From the NCBI GenBank assembly GCA_030248135.1, contig JASANC010004071.1:124001-188000 (forward strand): a stretch of 64,000 bases of DNA, in the 5' to 3' direction. The notes under the pieces are model-generated. The model was not told the DNA's origin, made no database searches, and was given only the letters and a program-made list of their open reading frames with translations. This DNA comes from Theristus sp. LFF4_11. Its lineage: Eukaryota > Nematoda > Chromadorea > Monhysterida > Xyalidae. This document shows positions 13,212 through 24,452 of this stretch, in pieces (the first letter of the stretch is position 1; every line of letters starts with the position of its first letter). A program made the translations under genes and the position numbers.

Positions 13212-14213
13212 CATAGTTGTTCTAGGGGGAGGGGGCCTGGGGGGGGGGCGCCCCCCCAAAAAAAAATTTCGAATCTATCTCTATCAAACAGGTTTTTTGA
13301 GCTCAGCTATAATCTATACAAACGATCTTGTGGTCCTCGTTCAGTCGTTTATCGAGAGACCCAGAATACTGGATTAGTATGGTATATAGAAACAGAACTC
13401 CGATTAACACAATAATTATCACAGTAATCACCAATAATTACCTACTATTAGCTCTATCAAAAAAATTTTCTCAGCCAGCTATCTATCTGAAAATTTTTGT
13501 CTTCGAAGACATAAAATGAGTCAATTTTTGACCAAAATTGACCGTTTTTGCTCGTAATTCTTGAAAATGTCGCTAATTTTAGGTAAAATAGGCGTTTACA
13601 CTTGATTTTTAGTGTATTTTTAGTATTATTTTGCTGTTTTTATAGCTTTTTAGCGTTTTAGCCATCTATCTATCAAATTTCAAAATTTTGACCGCCCCCC
13701 TCCAAAGTCACATGCCTAGGGTTAGAGCAGGGGTCGAGCCCGATCATAGTTGTTCCAGAGCCGAGGGGTTGGGGGGGGGGCCGATATAGATAGCTGGAGC
13801 AAATTTTCTAGATAGATAGATAGCTGGAAAATTTTGGGGGAGGCCGCGGGGGGGGGGCCATGTGACTTTGGGGGGGGGGCCGGTCAAAATTTTGAAATTT
13901 GATAGCTAAAACGATAAAAAGCTATAAAAACAGCAAAATAATGCTAAAAATACACTAAAAATCAACTATAAGCGCGTATTTTACCTAAAATTAGCGAAAT
14001 TTTCAAGAATTACGAGCAAAAATGGTCAATTTTGCTCAAAAATTGACTCATTTTATGTCCTCGAAGACAAAAATTTTCAGATAGATAGCTGGCTGAGAAT
14101 TTTTTTTAGATAGATAATAGCTGAGCCGAAAAAACCTGTTTGATAGAGATAGATTCGAAATTTTTTGGGGGGGGCCGGCCCCCCCCAGGCCCCCCCCCCC
14201 TAGAACAACTATG
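13212..14213. mobile_element. Fold-back element with G-rich termini
   Basis: The two ends are inverted copies: CATAGTTGTTCTAGGGGG at the left and its complement at the right, ending in TAGAACAACTATG. The arms continue inward for roughly 400 bp through shared words such as GAATCTATCTCTATCAAACA, TAAAATGAGTCAATTTT and the GATAGATAGCT repeats. The middle (about 13700-13870) holds G and C homopolymers. There is no open frame for a transposase. The left arm is interrupted by a 136-bp LTR that the right arm lacks, so the fold-back predates that insertion. The same TAGAACAACTATG terminus recurs at 17061-17073. Confidence 0.7.
13318..13453 (-). mobile_element. Solo LTR with CTAT target duplication
   Basis: This segment is the same 138-bp sequence that bounds the LTR element at 51570-52942, in the same orientation and with a few changes. 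It is flanked on both sides by CTAT (13314-13317 and 13454-13457). Reading across the empty site reconstitutes the arm of the host fold-back element, as seen in its intact right arm. This is what an LTR-LTR recombination product looks like. In its sense direction (minus) it carries a TATATA-type box, but GATAAA where the 3' LTR of the full element has AATAAA. Confidence 0.85.
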
Positions 14214-14455
14214 AGCCCGATTTTTGGCGAATCCGAGGGGGGGTCCGCCCAAATTTGGGGGGGGTCGTCCCGGGTGGGGGGGGTCGACTTGGTTGGGGGG
14301 GGGCTCCCGAGCGAGACCGAAAATTCTAGGGGGGGGGGGGTCCGAGCGTAAAACTACAAAGCTAAACCGGAGCTGGAGCTGATCCCTGATCCCAATGTTT
14401 CACCCCTTCAACAAAGCTGTCAATCAAGGCACTTTCACTTTGTTAAAAAGGCTTC

Positions 14456-14552
14456 ACTTAGGATTAGGATTAGGTTTAGGATTAGGAACCTACAACGACT
14501 TCATTAGGATTAGGATTGGGCTTAGGATTAGGAACCTACAACGACTTCATTG
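14456..14552 (+). repeat. Telomere-like TTAGGA tandem, two 48-bp units
   Basis: Two copies of a unit combine several TTAGGA/TTAGGG-like hexamers with the spacer AACCTACAACGACTTCAT. A weaker relative lies at about 20466-20505 inside an eIF2-beta intron (CTTAGGATTAGGATTTAG, then a similar spacer). It resembles a degenerate interstitial telomere-type array or a satellite unit. Confidence 0.6.
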
Positions 14553-14733
14553 AAACCGAACTAAACAACAAAACAGACTGTAAACTTGGCTTTGGTTTAG
14601 TAATGTAGGCAAAGCGGGTCCGAGCGAGACCGAAAATTCTAGGGGGGGGGAGGTAGGACCAAAATTTTTTCTTGACGATGACATTGTCTGGGCAAAAAAT
14701 TGCTAGTAGGGGTCGATTTGGTTGGGGGGGGTC

Positions 14734-15466
14734 TAGAGATGTAAGGGTCAAAAAAAATTTTTTTAAATTTTTTTTTAAGTAAAAAAATGAGCATTTTTTT
14801 ATTTTTTTATTAAAAATTTTTGAAATTTTTTCTTTAATGTGCCCTGAAAATGCCGTTTTTGGCATAATTTTTTCGAAAGTTCAACAAAAATTTTCTTTGA
14901 CTTTACCTTGTCACTTAGTCTTCAACGCTGCAGGTGGTATTCTGGATTGATTTATCGACTGTTTTCAGCCTTGGTGAGTGATGATCGACTCGCGCATTGA
15001 AGTACTTGAGCGTCGCAAAGGATAGTTCAACAAATTCCGATGCCGCTAAGGTGAGATAGAAGCAGAGAACTCACATTTACGCATCGTTTTTCAGGATCTC
15101 GAAAGGTCGAAATTGCACTGTCTGCCACTGCAAGCGTAACTTCGTTGGTTGCTCGTTGCTGTTTCGCCTCGTGTCGTCAGCATGATCACACCGGTTTGTT
15201 GTTGAACTTGTTTCCGTGTTATTTGAGGTGAATTGAGAGGCAAAACACGAGTCGTGATGTCGTCGGTGGGAAAATGGGGTCGCCGAAACCAAGTCAAATT
15301 TTCACCCTCCTCCCATATGAGTGGGGGTCATATGGTAAATCGGTGGCTCCTCAGATGGTGATATTCGGACTCCCTGAAAAATTCTGAACAACTTTCATTT
15401 AAAAAAAACTAAAAAAAAATTTTTTTTAAAGAAAAAAAATAGAAATTTTTTTTCTTGACATCTCTA
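14734..15466. mobile_element. hAT-like non-autonomous element, copy A
   Basis: This is the inverted relative of the element at 50347-51097. It starts TAGAGATGTAAG and ends with the complement CTTGACATCTCTA. These short inverted ends of TAGAGATG type are typical of the hAT superfamily. The flanks are G-rich (GGGGGGTC / GGGGGTCC), compatible with an 8-bp duplication blurred by one G. It interrupts a G-rich repeat whose word CGAGCGAGACCGAAAATTCT reappears at about 14308, 14621 and just right of the element. No transposase; an internal short frame is shared with copy B but is too short to interpret. Confidence 0.75.
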
Positions 15467-17340
15467 GGGGGTCCCGAGCGAGACCGAAAATTCTAGGGGG
15501 GGGGGGGTCGGACCAAAAGTTGTTGAATAAAAGTGCTAGAAACCACAGCATCCAGTCAAGGCCTCTCTCTGGTCATACATTTTGCTTTGATTTTCGTTCG
15601 GGTCGGGACATCTGAAAGCTAAACGAACGAGACACGCTGCACGGGTGAGACTTGATATTGAAGTACAGTATTGAAAACATAGACGTACAAAGTGGTAAAT
15701 GTACAACAAAGTGGTACATATACAAAAAAACATACAATATATATTGAGATACAAACATGCAGATAATAAAGATACCTACAGATGAGAGAAATATAGAGAT
15801 ATACAAGAGAAAATGTCTCCATCGAAAGTCAAAATCAAAGGGGGGTGGTCAGACGGTCAGGATTTGGTAGGGGGGGTTGGAAGGTCGAAATCTGGGAGGG
15901 GGGGGGTCTGGCCCCCCCAAATTCGAGAGGGGGGGATTTTGACCAAAATTTGGGGGGGGGGGGTTGCCCGGGTGGGGGGGTGTCGACTTGGTGCCCCCCA
16001 CCCCCCCCATCTCGACCCCTGGGTTAGAGGCTTTGAAAAAAATTTTTTTGAGTTTTTTTTCGTTAAAAAAAATGGATTTTTTTTTCAAACTTAAAAAATT
16101 GAAAAATTTTTCTTCTACTTTGCTCTGAAAATTCGATTTATGGCATAATTTTTTGAAAGTTCAAACCAAATTCTTCCCAACTTCTTTGTGTGCTTAGGTA
16201 AATGTCATTATTTGGTCATTTTGACCGACGTACTCCATGTTTTTCGATTTGGATAACTTCTAGTGTCAATTTTTAGCGTTGAAATGACTTAACTGAATTG
16301 AAATATCGTTTCAGAAATCATTTTGTTGCAACTTAGATCATGTTTTTCAGTCGGTAGGCCATGAGATGAACATGATATCTTGTTGATTGGCGTATGTTAT
16401 AGGTCTACAATGGAGTTGTGCGATATATTGTTAAACAATTGGAGCGGAGGTGTTGGTCAATACCACATCACACGACCGTTTTTCAGATACCCGATAACAT
16501 GGCCACATGTTAAAACTTGCGTGCTGAGCTAAACTAACGTGTTAAACTTGCGTCTGTCAGTTGCCCGCAACGTGATCGCGAAATTATGGTACGTGTTTTC
16601 GATACGATGATTTGAAGAGAGGGCTCTCGCCATGTGGCAGATAGCATAGCTGGTTGAACCTGAAAGTAAGTGTCTTGGGGGGGGGCGACCGGGTCGACAG
16701 GAGGGGTTGCCGACTTTTTGAGCAGCAAACAGGAATTTTTGAACACAGTCAAATTTTGGTAATTTTCTAAAGAGGAACAACTAAGAACGGTTCAATATTC
16801 AAGTACACGTCGAAAATTGTCCTGTTTTACTGTTGAAAATGCAACTTTCCCTCTATGAAATGGACATAATTTCAATAAAACACGATTTTCGCTCTTATAG
16901 TTTTCCGGATCGTTCTGAAAATAGTCTAGATGAACTCAGCTCGACGAGACGCTTCGAACAAACTTAACTTGTAAAAAAAAATTAAAAAATTTTTTTTTTT
17001 TAATTTAAAAAAAATCCGGATTTTTTTCCCCTAACCCTAGGCCCCCCCAGGCCCCCCCTAGAACAACTATGTCCCTGCATATATTTTGTTGTTTCTGACC
17101 AAACAAGCAGCTTCTTTGCACAAAATATTCTGTATTTTACAAGAATTTCTGTGTTTTTCTAAGGCAAAAATTTGGTATTACCCGTGCGATCCCGTGCACC
17201 CCCCCCCTCACGAAATTTTTCTGCCAGTGCACGCACCCCCCCCCCCCCTCAGGAAAATTTGCTGCCCGTGCACCCCCCCCCTCACCGAGAAGGCACCTGA
17301 CCCCCCCCTCTAAAATTAGGCAAACACCCCCCCTCACCTG
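15467..17340. repeat. Mosaic of G/C-homopolymer repeats
   Basis: Three parts can be seen. At 15840-16030 there are long G runs separated by short words (GTCGACTTGG, CCGAGCG-like). At 16030-17075 lies a diverged relative of the hAT element (shared word GGCATAATTTTTTGAAAGTTCA at 16141), followed by the C-run terminus TAGAACAACTATG of the fold-back family. At 17196-17340 there are tandem units of about 60 bp, each a GTGCAC word plus a C run and CTCA. Run lengths vary freely, so base-level accuracy here is doubtful. No gene seen. Confidence 0.55.
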
Positions 17341-18758
17341 AGGGGTTTGCCTACTTTATTAAAAAAGCGTAGAATAAAACACGCTTTAAAAAAATTTGAA
17401 AAAAAAAGAAATTATTTTTCTTGATTTTGAAATGTCCGGAAGTGTTTGTAAGAACAAAACTTTGGCGACAACGATTGTTTTTTTCTGACTTGGAATTGAT
17501 TTGAAAACGAAAACGTAAAATGGAACGGGCTAAGTAAAGAGTTTAAAGGTGGTCGGCCTTGTTTTTTAACGCCGACCAAAAGCCAAAACACCTGATTTTA
17601 TACAGCGTAGACGTCAGATTCAGATCAACTGATCAACTAAACCAGTCACCTATTATCAGTCCACCCACCAACCAATCACTCAAGCCAAATGATTCAGGTT
17701 GTTCAACCTGAACAAAGCTCAAACGAAAATGGCTGCCATTCTGCATGACGTGAATTTTGGTTGCCCAGCGTATAACTTAGCACATACAAGTTTTAGTTTT
17801 CTGGGTTCTGAGGTTTTTGAGTTTGTTTTTTGAACGAGTTTTCGCGTTCTGAGTGGCTCTGTTTGATCAGAATTTGGCAGAAAACAAATTGAGCGACCAG
17901 TTGTCCGTTTGACACGAACAAGTAAAAAACATCTCGCCCTGGCATCTTTCACCAAAATGAAGCCGCACATTCACTTTCAAAACATTCGCAACCGTTTCAG
18001 TTGTCTGAATGAATCCGCTCTTTCCTGCAATCAAAATTCTTTTTCCGCTTTCTTCAAGACGAAAACGAAAAAATGTTAGTGAGAGAATGACAGTCTGTTT
18101 TTTGCGTTTGTGCCAAGAAACATCATCGAGCGAAGGTTTGTGTTCGTTTCACTCGGTTCGCTTTTTTGTTTCGTTTTATTTGTTTATTCTGAGTTTTCAG
18201 TTTTAAAAACAAAATTTCTCTTGAAATTCTGGTTTTAGAATTGTGTTTTGGAGTTCATTGTTATCTTACGAGATTGTTTAGAACGTTTGGCGCATGTGCT
18301 AATCGCTCGGGACGCAGCGCGCGTAAATATCTGGGTGCTGTGCGTGTGCTGCATGCTCATTGGAAAGTGCAGGTGCGATGCCGATGCACGTGCGCGTGCG
18401 TTTTTAATAAAGAAGCATTACGCACCTGAGGTCCCGCTTTCGCTACTGGTACTGACCCCAGTTTTTTACACAAATAAAATCATAAAGTTACGTTCTGTCT
18501 TCTGTGGAAAGTAGTGGTTTCTTAAACGCATTTCAGATGAAAGTACAATTTTGATGGCAAATTTTTTTTTAATTCATTAAAAAATTCCCGAATAAAAAAA
18601 TTTAGAAGTTAAAAAAATTTTGAACCCTCTAATTTGGTGTCAACGTCAAGTCAACTCAACGTCAAAAAAAGAAGTCGAAAATTGAAATCCAAACGGTTCT
18701 TTTTTGATTCAATCAATCTAACAATCCGTGTTCGTGACGTGTGTGAAAAATAAAAAGA
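17341..18758. other. Upstream region of eIF2-beta
   Basis: No supported exon. A locally GC-richer patch at about 18290-18400, with several GCGCGC/GCATGC words, lies 350-450 bp before the eIF2-beta start codon and could be part of its promoter or 5' leader. No TATA box or initiator stands out, and no spliced-leader-type acceptor sits immediately before the ATG. Confidence 0.3.
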
Positions 18759-21700
18759 ATGCCAGAAGACGTCGAAGCGCCCGTATGTTTGTTTTTTCTC
18801 ATTTCCTTTCAATTTCAACTTTTCTTTGTTGACTTGACCCTCTCCGCAAACAGTATTTTTGTTGCGTATCATTCAGATATTCGATCCGACAGCGAAGAAG
18901 AAGAAAAAGAAGAAGGTCACGTTGGACGTGCCAGTGTCAGAGAGCTCAGCTGTTCCAGAGAACGCCACTGCCGTCACGGACGGAGACGCAGCGGTCGCAG
19001 CTGCAAACGGAGCACAAAACGAACATGAGACACCCGCTGTCGTTCCACCGGGTGCGAGAAAAGCTTTTTTATTACTTTGCTATATTCTGTGATTTGAACT
19101 GTGACTTATGGTTTCTTTCGTTTCAATGTTCATACTTCATTTCAACTGGGGACCAGTAGCATTGGCACGTAAGACAGCAGTATCATTGTTGTCTCTTGGT
19201 TAATACTGCGAGGTACAGTGTGAGTGTTTACCGTAAGCGGTGATCTTTCTATTGGTGACTGAGAAACGACGGCTTATTAACGCACTTTCCACTTCAACTT
19301 GGTTCGTTCAAATTGATTCAACTATTGAAGAAATCTAGTGTATCAGTGGATGTGCTCGATTTGTTCAATAGTTGAATCATGTGGTAGATACTAAAAACAG
19401 TTTTGCTTTGTGAGACAACAAGTGGTATTTTGGTTTTGGTACTCGTGCCAGTGATTTCACTGCACCTGCACGCCACTGCCAACAGATCCCAATCAAGCTT
19501 GCTTCACTCATGAGAATTTGAATGGCACGCGTTCGCACAAAGAACATTGATGTTCCTGTTCATATTTCAGTTGGTGAGTTTGACTTCGGCAAAAAGAAAA
19601 CCAAGAAAAAGAAGGTGCCAAAAGCTGCCGCTGATGACGCTGCTGACGTCGTCGTTGCTGTGGTTAGTTTTTCTTACACGTATTTTTTCTCAGCTTTGGC
19701 TGATTTTGTACGTTAATGCTTTGACGTCGGATAAGATATATTTCGAAAAAAGTTAGACTTTTTTCTTATTTCAAGCATGAATCACTTTGCACCGTGTTTT
19801 TCTTTTGTTACTTCAGACACCGGAGTGTGCTCAGCCGTTAGCCGGTTCTGATCTGTGTGATTATCCCGATTGGCCCGATCATACGTATGATGAGGTGTGC
19901 AACACATTTTGCTTCAAGCTTAATGCAACGAGAAAATTCCACCCAGTCGATTTGGAAACAGCTCGTCATATGATAGAACCACGTTTTTTCGATGTTCAAT
20001 ATGCTGTATGCGCTGTGATATTTTTTCAAAATGTCTTGAGCATCTTTTGCAGTCGTATAACTCAGATATTTAGCTGTCTGACAGTGAATTCATCTGCATG
20101 GTCGGCATAGAGGTTTAAAAAAACCGTTCATTCGGGATCGGGACACACGAGGAATTCTGCTTCCCCGATGACCGTATACCACTCGTTTTGCACCTTTTTT
20201 TGTTCAGCTGCTCGATCGCGTCTATGGAATTATGCGCGAAAAGAACCCGGAACTCGGCGTCAAAAAGAAGTTTATTATGAAACCGCCTCAGTGCATGCGT
20301 GTCGGCAGTCGCAAGACTGGCTTCGCCAACTTCCTTGAGATTTGCGTTTTGTAAGTCGCGTTTTTCAATTGCTTCGATATGAACTTGCCGCGCCTTCAAC
20401 TTTAATGTTCGATGAAAGGTTACAACTTCAACTTCTTCCATAAGTTTTGTTGACCATAGCTTCGCTTAGGATTAGGATTTAGAAACCTTTTAGAGCTTCA
20501 TTGCAACAAAATTTGATTGAAACCCCTTGATTTTTAAACATGTGACGTTTAAACATGAGAAGACGGTGGGCACCTGTTGGTTCCTTTTCTTTTTGGTGTA
20601 TTTTCGATGGTTCGGTAATTGATTTCATAATTTTACAGATTAAAACGGCCCGCAAAGCATGTGATGATGTTCATCCTTGCAGAGCTCGGCACGAGGTAAA
20701 ATGACAATGATTCCCGTTGATTCAATGACTAAAAACTATGGTTTCTTTTTTCTCTCACTGAAGCAATGAACGTTTCCTACTGCAAAAAAACAGCGGCGTC
20801 GTCGACAGAGCACACAATTGTTTTTCTTTTCAGCGGTTCACTTGACGGCAACAACTGCTTGATAGTAAAAGGACGATTTCAACAGAAGCATTTCGAAGCC
20901 GTGCTCAAAAAATACATCAGTAAGTGGATAAGCAGAAAAATTTAAGCATGTTTTTTTGTGCTGTAAAATGTGCACGCACGCATATAACGATGAGTTTTTG
21001 AGAGAAACTTGAGAAGGCGGTGAAAAGTGACAATTGACACATCACTTTTGAATTTACACTCAAGCAATTGCTTTGTAGCCATTGTGCCTGGCAACCATCC
21101 GCTTCTGGAATACCTCCGTGATCTCATGAATGCTACGCGATTTTGTTTCTGCAAAATAGACGAAAATATCTGTCTATCGTGCAATTGAAAATCCGAAAAA
21201 CCAGTCAATTATGAAGTCATTAGCATAAAACGATAGATAGAAAAAAGGGAAACGTAAATTTTACCTGGTAAATACCGCCCGATGATAACAATGCAGACGA
21301 ACATGATGCAAATGTAGGGTGTGAAACTGATTGGAGTTCCGACTGCCTGTAACAGTTTGCAGGGAAACACAAGATACAGATGAAAAAATTATTGCGCGGG
21401 CAATCATTGCAATTTTAGCACAAGAAATGTTTGTCTTCACCTCAGTAAATTAAATTCCGGTCAAACCACCAACTAGGAAACTGACAGAACTATAATAGTT
21501 CAGAATTTTACTGTGCAGTTTTCTAATATCTACATTTCACAACACCCTGTCCACGGGGTTGGCAAGACATTCTCATCCCAAAGGCCAGTTCTGTGAGGTT
21601 CACGTTCACCAAGTCATTGCTTGCTCGAACGACTGGGTTGTGGACTACTCGGCTTCAAAACAGGCGCACCGACACAACTGACCTCTTTCCACGGCAAGTA

Positions 21701-24452
21701 CGCCACGGAATTGACACATCCAAACGTCCACGACACGGCCGTGCTGATGGTCACCGCCGTGGCGCGGTACCGCTGCTCGAACAGCTCGCTAGCGATCAGC
21801 CACGGTATTGAGCAGCCGATTCCGTACGCTGCCATGTAGCACATGAGCAACACGACACTAGCATATTGTGCTAGTGAACTTTGGTCGCTGAACGCGATTG
21901 CAATCGCAAGTAGCGCCAGCACGCACGAGCACAGGCACAATTGAGTCACGAACAACAGGCGACGGCCGAGTCGCTCGATCAGACAGAGCGACACGCAGAC
22001 GCTGACGAAATAAACGCAACCAATTGCTGCGGTGCTGCTTTGTGCCACGGTGGCCGTGAGTCCGGCTGAAACAGTCTCTTACAACAAACGTTTGTTTTGT
22101 TGTTTAGAGATGATTGAACAAGTCTAAACAAGTTGTTTAGAGCTGCCAGCGATTCAACAAAGATCTGATGTCTTCGACATTTTTCTTATCGTTTTTAGTT
22201 TCTTTTAGAAAAAAAACGTCAACCGGACTCACCAGACTCGAAGATTGTTGTTGAGTACAGGAATACGGGCACGTTGCCAGAGAAAATCTGCGCAATCATG
22301 ACCGTGATACTCAGCAACAGTGGTTGCCGCAGAACGCGATTCTGCCACATTTTCGTCAGATTCTGGAAAAATGTCGCAGTTGCGCCGTGGTCGGCGCTCT
22401 GTTGACCGGATGCGGAAACCTAAATCATGAGCACAAAGTCCATGTTGGACCTTATTCCGCTAGTTTTTGCTGTTGAATTGCAACGCATTCGTAGCGTCGT
22501 GGCAAACCTCCTCGTCGAGCTGCAACAATGTCAGCCGTTCGTTGACATCTTCTCCGTTGGCTACCAACTTTTGCACGGCCACCTTGGCAGCCCGTTGGCG
22601 GTCGACGGCCAACAGAAAGCGAGGACTTTCCGGGCAGAATGGTAACGTCGCCAAAAGGAACAACGCCGAAAGGATCGGTAGCATCAGTGCGTAATGCCAG
22701 CAGTTTTCATTGCCCAACAGAAACGGCAGTCCGACAATGAGCGACAGAACGTCGCCGAACGCTATGGCCACCATGTGACAGGAGGCTGTCGCTCCGCGGT
22801 ACTTGATCGGGCTGATTTCGGTCAGGTACATTGGTACCAGGCCTGAACAGTTTTTTGTGGCCATGAAATATTATGGCGACAATGAAACGGAGGATATAAA
22901 GAGGATCGTCGTGATCTGGTGATGACCGACCGGAAATCACGCCAAGCGCCGCTCCGGTGAGCGCTCGACCGACGACGAGCAGCTCTGGTGACTTGACGAA
23001 TCTCGCCATGCTGGCGGCCAGCAGTCCGACCAGATTGACGAGAGCGTTCAATAGCAGTCCGTTGCGTCGGCCAACGCGGTCGGCGACGAAGCGCATGCAC
23101 AGCGCGCCAATCAGACCGCCCGCCAAGATGGCACTCGACACCACCGACCAGTAGGCGGTGATCGTTGATCTGCTCATCATTGGCACGTCTTCTTCGTCAC
23201 GGTGATCCGTTCGATCGGCGGCCGTCTCGTTGATCCAGTGCTCCACGTATTCCTGGAGGGAGACAGATCACGAGACATTTTCGTTTGGTTCCGCTTGCTA
23301 TCGTGTGCGACTGAGAGACCGCCCTAAATTAACCTGCATAGAGTTGAGCACATTGTTGCTGTAGAACTGCAGTGATCCGCCGATCGTTGTGGCGGCCACG
23401 CTGAGGAAATACCAAAGCGTTGGTCGTTGGTAGTCGCCGGACAATGCTCTGATTGACATTTCAGTCAGGTTCAATCAAAATGGTTGCGAAGACAACCGTT
23501 TGCTTGTGGAACTGTTTTGAAACGAATGAATATCCCTGGGTCTGGAACAACGAACTGTGTACAGGCTTTCCTAAAAAAACTGCTGATACAGCCGGTAACT
23601 GTTTGTTGTTTTTTGTTTTGTGAAAAAGACGGTCAGCAAAAAAATATATTGTTCTTTTGCTGCGTTCTTTCATATGGCGTTGAACTTTACCACGAAAATA
23701 ACACGTTGGAAACAACAACAACATAAGACACCGCGGTTGATAGTTTATATTATTTAGATAAGCAATAAAAGATTGAGGCAGCCAAATGTCTGCCAGAGCA
23801 CTGAAGGCACGGGCGTTTCGCTTTCCTTGTCTTATTTGCACTGTAGAAAACAAAGCTGCGTGTAAACAAGATGCTGTCTGATCAGATCGGTTTTTTGAGC
23901 AGGGCCGGTCAAACAGTGATCTACATCAAAATAATCACGATAGAAATTTCTTTTGTATCAGTTGACATTCACATCAGATAACTTGAATTTGCCGCCTTTT
24001 CTGATGATAAATAAACATAAATAGAAGCCGCGACTGAAGCATTGAACTATGTTGTGAAAGTCGCCACCTGCTAATCGGACGCGCTAATTTAGTTGTTTCG
24101 TGGCAAATCAAGCAGTCGCAGCGCTGACAGTTGCATTTCATGCAAGTTCATTTGTGTGTGGTACCAGAAAAGTTGCAAAAGTACTGAGAAACTGAGACGA
24201 CGAGCACACTTTTCACAGTGGTATTTCCACCAAAATTTACATGTTTGGCAACATGTTTGCGTGGTGGTTGCAGAGGAGTACGTGACGTGTCACACGTGCA
24301 AGTCGCCGGAGACGCAGATGGACAAAGAGGACCGTCTGTTCTTCCTGCAGTGCGACACTTGCGGCAGTCGCTGTTCGGTCTCTGCGATCAAGGCCGGCTT
24401 CGTCGCGGTCACCACGAAACGAGCCGCCATCCGCGCCGCCACAGGCCAATGA
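18759..24452 (+). CDS. EIF2S2: Translation initiation factor eIF2 subunit beta
   Basis: Eight exons: 18759-18782, 18877-19051, 19571-19662, 19817-19894, 20208-20350, 20639-20695, 20834-20919, 24274-24452. All junctions keep frame; the product is about 277 residues (human about 333). eIF2-beta links eIF2-GTP-Met-tRNAi to eIF5 and eIF2B. Visible parts, in order: a lysine block ([11 protein letters not shown]), a second lysine block ([10 protein letters not shown]), the core ([60 protein letters not shown]), and a C-terminal C-x2-C zinc ribbon (EYVTCHTC ... FLQCDTC) closing with a basic tail. Vertebrate proteins have three lysine blocks; I see two. The last intron is 3.35 kb and carries a transporter gene on the other strand. 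Confidence 0.95.
21060..23459 (-). CDS. GLUT/SLC2-family sugar transporter nested in an intron
   Basis: Seven minus-strand exons, all in frame: 23334-23459, 22931-23252, 22508-22842, 22233-22419, 21683-22065, 21265-21346, 21060-21148. The product is about 507 residues, usual for a 12-helix facilitative hexose transporter in the plasma membrane. Signatures in order: TM1 with GSLQFYSNN, the loop GRRNG after TM2, [10 protein letters not shown] after TM4, PESPRFLL in the central loop, [16 protein letters not shown] (helix 10, with the cytochalasin-site Trp) and the exit motif PETKSR. The glucose-selective QLS of helix 7 is replaced (QIFSG), so the substrate is uncertain. The ATG is the first in frame and precedes TM1 closely. 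The whole gene lies in the last eIF2-beta intron, antisense to it. The stop codon is about 140 bp from the eIF2-beta donor. Confidence 0.92.

Noticed and set aside
13200..17340. CRISPR-like or satellite array
   Set aside because: Spacing between G/C runs is irregular and units are fragments of transposons; nothing like regular repeats and spacers, and the DNA is eukaryotic.
17719..17970. 83-codon minus frame before eIF2-beta
   Set aside because: No family resemblance, no splice or conserved context; composition like the surroundings.
19895..20110. Extension of the eIF2-beta exon 4 reading frame beyond 19894
   Set aside because: The protein family continues with the exon at 20208 ([12 protein letters not shown]); the extra residues have no counterpart, and GTGTGC at 19895 is the donor.
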